From: Planctomycetota bacterium
Lineage (GTDB): Bacteria; Planctomycetota; Phycisphaerae; Sedimentisphaerales; Anaerobacaceae
Assembly: GCA_020344865.1 (NCBI GenBank)
Contig: CP070830.1
Location: forward strand, 1,637,792-1,644,088
Length of the DNA stretch: 6,297 nucleotides
Direction of reading: 5' to 3'
In this document: piece after piece, positions 5,015 through 6,297 of the stretch
How positions within the stretch are numbered: the first letter of the stretch is position 1
Layout: every line of letters begins with the position of its first letter
The notes under the pieces: model-generated
What the model saw: the letters and a program-made list of their open reading frames with translations, nothing else
Told to the model about the DNA's origin: nothing
The model's database searches: none
Translations under genes and position numbers: made by a program

Positions 5015-6297
5015 ATGAAAAAGCAAATAAAAACATTCATCCTCGCATTTACTATACTTGCTATCGCTGGCTCAGTAACTCTTGCCGCCGACACCAAAAT
5101 CACCGTCATCCCGAAACCTGCGCAAATCAAGGCCTCCCCCGGCCATTTTATCGTGGGCCAAAAAACAGCAATTTATGCCCAGAGCGGCTGTTCTGACGTT
5201 AAAAACGTCGCTAAATATCTCTCCGAACAGCTCAGACCCGCCACCGGACTTAGCCTGGTCGTCCTCGAACAGTCAAAGGCACAAGTGCCTGCTGGCTCGT
5301 TCTTATTGACCACAGAAAATTCTGACGCCGCCCTTGGCGATGAGGGCTACGAACTTCTGGTAACCAAAAACAATGTCATTCTGCGCGCTCCGAAACCGGC
5401 CGGTCTTTTCTATGGTGTCCAGACGCTCCGACAGCTACTGCCGCCCCAAATTGAAAGCCGAAAAAAAGTCTTGGATGTTGACTGGACGATTCCCTGCGTC
5501 GATATCACAGACAAACCCCGGTTCGCCTGGCGCGGGTCATTGCTGGATTGTTGTCGCCAGTTTATGACCGTGCCCTTCGTAAAGCGCTACATCGACCTCT
5601 TGGCCTACCACAAGATGAACCGCTTTCACTGGCATCTTACCGATGACCCGGGCTGGCGCATTGAAATCAAAAAGTATCCGAAGCTCACCGAAATCAGCGC
5701 CTGGCGTAACAGCGGCCCCGGCCCCCTCAGGTCATGGGACAACCCACCCCAGACCGACGAGATTTACGGCGGCTACTACACACAGGACGATATCAGGGAC
5801 ATCGTGGATTACGCCAAAAGCCGCTACGTTACAGTGGTTCCCGAAATCGAGATGCCCGGCCACTCCTCCAGCGCACTGGTCGCCTATCCGGAATTATCCT
5901 GCACGGGCGGGCCATTCAAGGTCCAAAATACTATGGGTATCTCCGACGACGTTTATTGCGCAGGCAACGAGAAAACCTTCGAGTTCCTCGAAGACGTCCT
6001 GAGCGAGGTGGTCGAGCTGTTTCCGTCCCTCTACATCCATATCGGCGGCGACGAGTGTCCCAAGAAACGCTGGGAAAAATGCCCCAAGTGTCAGGCAAGA
6101 ATCAAGGCCGAAGGCCTGAAAGATGAGCACGAGCTCCAGAGTTATTTCGTCAAGCGAATTGAGAAGGTCCTGCTCAGCAAAAACCGCCGCCTCATCGGCT
6201 GGGACGAAATCTTGGAAGGAGGCCTAGCGCCGCAGGCCACCGTCCAGTCCTGGCGCGGAATGAAAGGCGCCATCGAGGCCTCGCAGCAGGGACACGA
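5015..6297 (+). CDS. Secreted GH20 beta-N-acetylhexosaminidase (3' end outside window)
   Basis: The frame is open and uninterrupted for 427 codons to the window edge; family members are usually longer than 500 residues, so the C-terminal part is missing. A signal peptide is clear: Lys2, Lys3 and Lys6, a hydrophobic core at about 8-21, and a TLA|A or LAA|D cleavage near 24-25. A GH20b-type N-terminal domain covers about 28-150 (VIPKPAQ to FYGVQTLRQLLP). The catalytic barrel starts at FAWRG (170-174, substrate-binding Arg173), followed by HWHLTDDPGWR (205-215), PEIEMPGH (276-283) and HIGGDE (342-347). Asp346-Glu347 is the catalytic pair of the substrate-assisted mechanism, in which the substrate's acetamido group is the nucleophile. 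GWDEILEGG (395-403) and the SWRG Trp413 complete the visible active-site region. It removes terminal GlcNAc or GalNAc from chitin oligomers, glycans or mucin-like material in the periplasm or outside the cell. It has no evident functional tie to the upstream operon. Confidence 0.93.
   Translation, partial: MKKQIKTFILAFTILAIAGSVTLAADTKITVIPKPAQIKASPGHFIVGQKTAIYAQSGCSDVKNVAKYLSEQLRPATGLSLVVLEQSKAQVPAGSFLLTTENSDAALGDEGYELLVTKNNVILRAPKPAGLFYGVQTLRQLLPPQIESRKKVLDVDWTIPCVDITDKPRFAWRGSLLDCCRQFMTVPFVKRYIDLLAYHKMNRFHWHLTDDPGWRIEIKKYPKLTEISAWRNSGPGPLRSWDNPPQTDEIYGGYYTQDDIRDIVDYAKSRYVTVVPEIEMPGHSSSALVAYPELSCTGGPFKVQNTMGISDDVYCAGNEKTFEFLEDVLSEVVELFPSLYIHIGGDECPKKRWEKCPKCQARIKAEGLKDEHELQSYFVKRIEKVLLSKNRRLIGWDEILEGGLAPQATVQSWRGMKGAIEASQQGH

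Noticed and set aside
5082..6130. Several short open frames across the 3' region, which might suggest a broken gene
   Set aside because: Translating from the ATG at 5015 gives one unbroken GH20 frame to the window edge; the short frames are out of phase with it.

Overview
The window is a compact anaerobic-metabolism locus followed by an unrelated polysaccharide-degradation gene, all on the + strand. It opens with the last 45 codons of an unidentified upstream gene (1-138). A short intergenic stretch (139-227) carries a good sigma70-type promoter and two small inverted repeats. Four tightly packed genes follow: a CooC-type CO dehydrogenase maturation ATPase (228-1010), a cysteine-type molybdenum/tungsten formate dehydrogenase catalytic subunit (1033-3069), an iron-sulfur subunit of the sulfhydrogenase-beta/AsrA type (3088-4131) and an FAD/NAD(P)/[2Fe-2S] subunit of the sulfhydrogenase-gamma/AsrB type (4133-4972). 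After a 42-nt gap, a secreted GH20 beta-N-acetylhexosaminidase begins at 5015 and runs off the right edge.

The three genes after cooC read as one soluble enzyme. FdhA handles the formate/CO2 couple at a Mo/W-bis-pterin site and passes electrons through its single N-terminal [4Fe-4S] cluster. The beta-like subunit supplies two ferredoxin-type [4Fe-4S] clusters, plus extra conserved-looking cysteines. The gamma-like subunit carries [2Fe-2S], FAD and a nicotinamide site. The likely net reaction is formate + NAD(P)+ <-> CO2 + NAD(P)H, possibly also using ferredoxin. This is the sulfhydrogenase electron-transfer module with a formate dehydrogenase in place of the hydrogenase subunits. CooC at the head of the operon suggests a link to CO dehydrogenase and the Wood-Ljungdahl pathway, but no CO dehydrogenase gene lies in the window.

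The organism is a strict or facultative anaerobic bacterium: there are Shine-Dalgarno sites, a -35/-10 promoter and a signal-peptide-bearing GH20. GC content is moderate and ATA isoleucine codons are frequent. An anaerobic polysaccharide-degrading Planctomycetota (Phycisphaerae-like) or a related PVC lineage would fit, but this is a low-confidence guess from gene content and style. Apart from the two edge-truncated genes, all reading frames are intact. I saw no mobile elements, CRISPR arrays, tRNAs or rRNAs. The modules are of known families; the interest lies in how they are combined.
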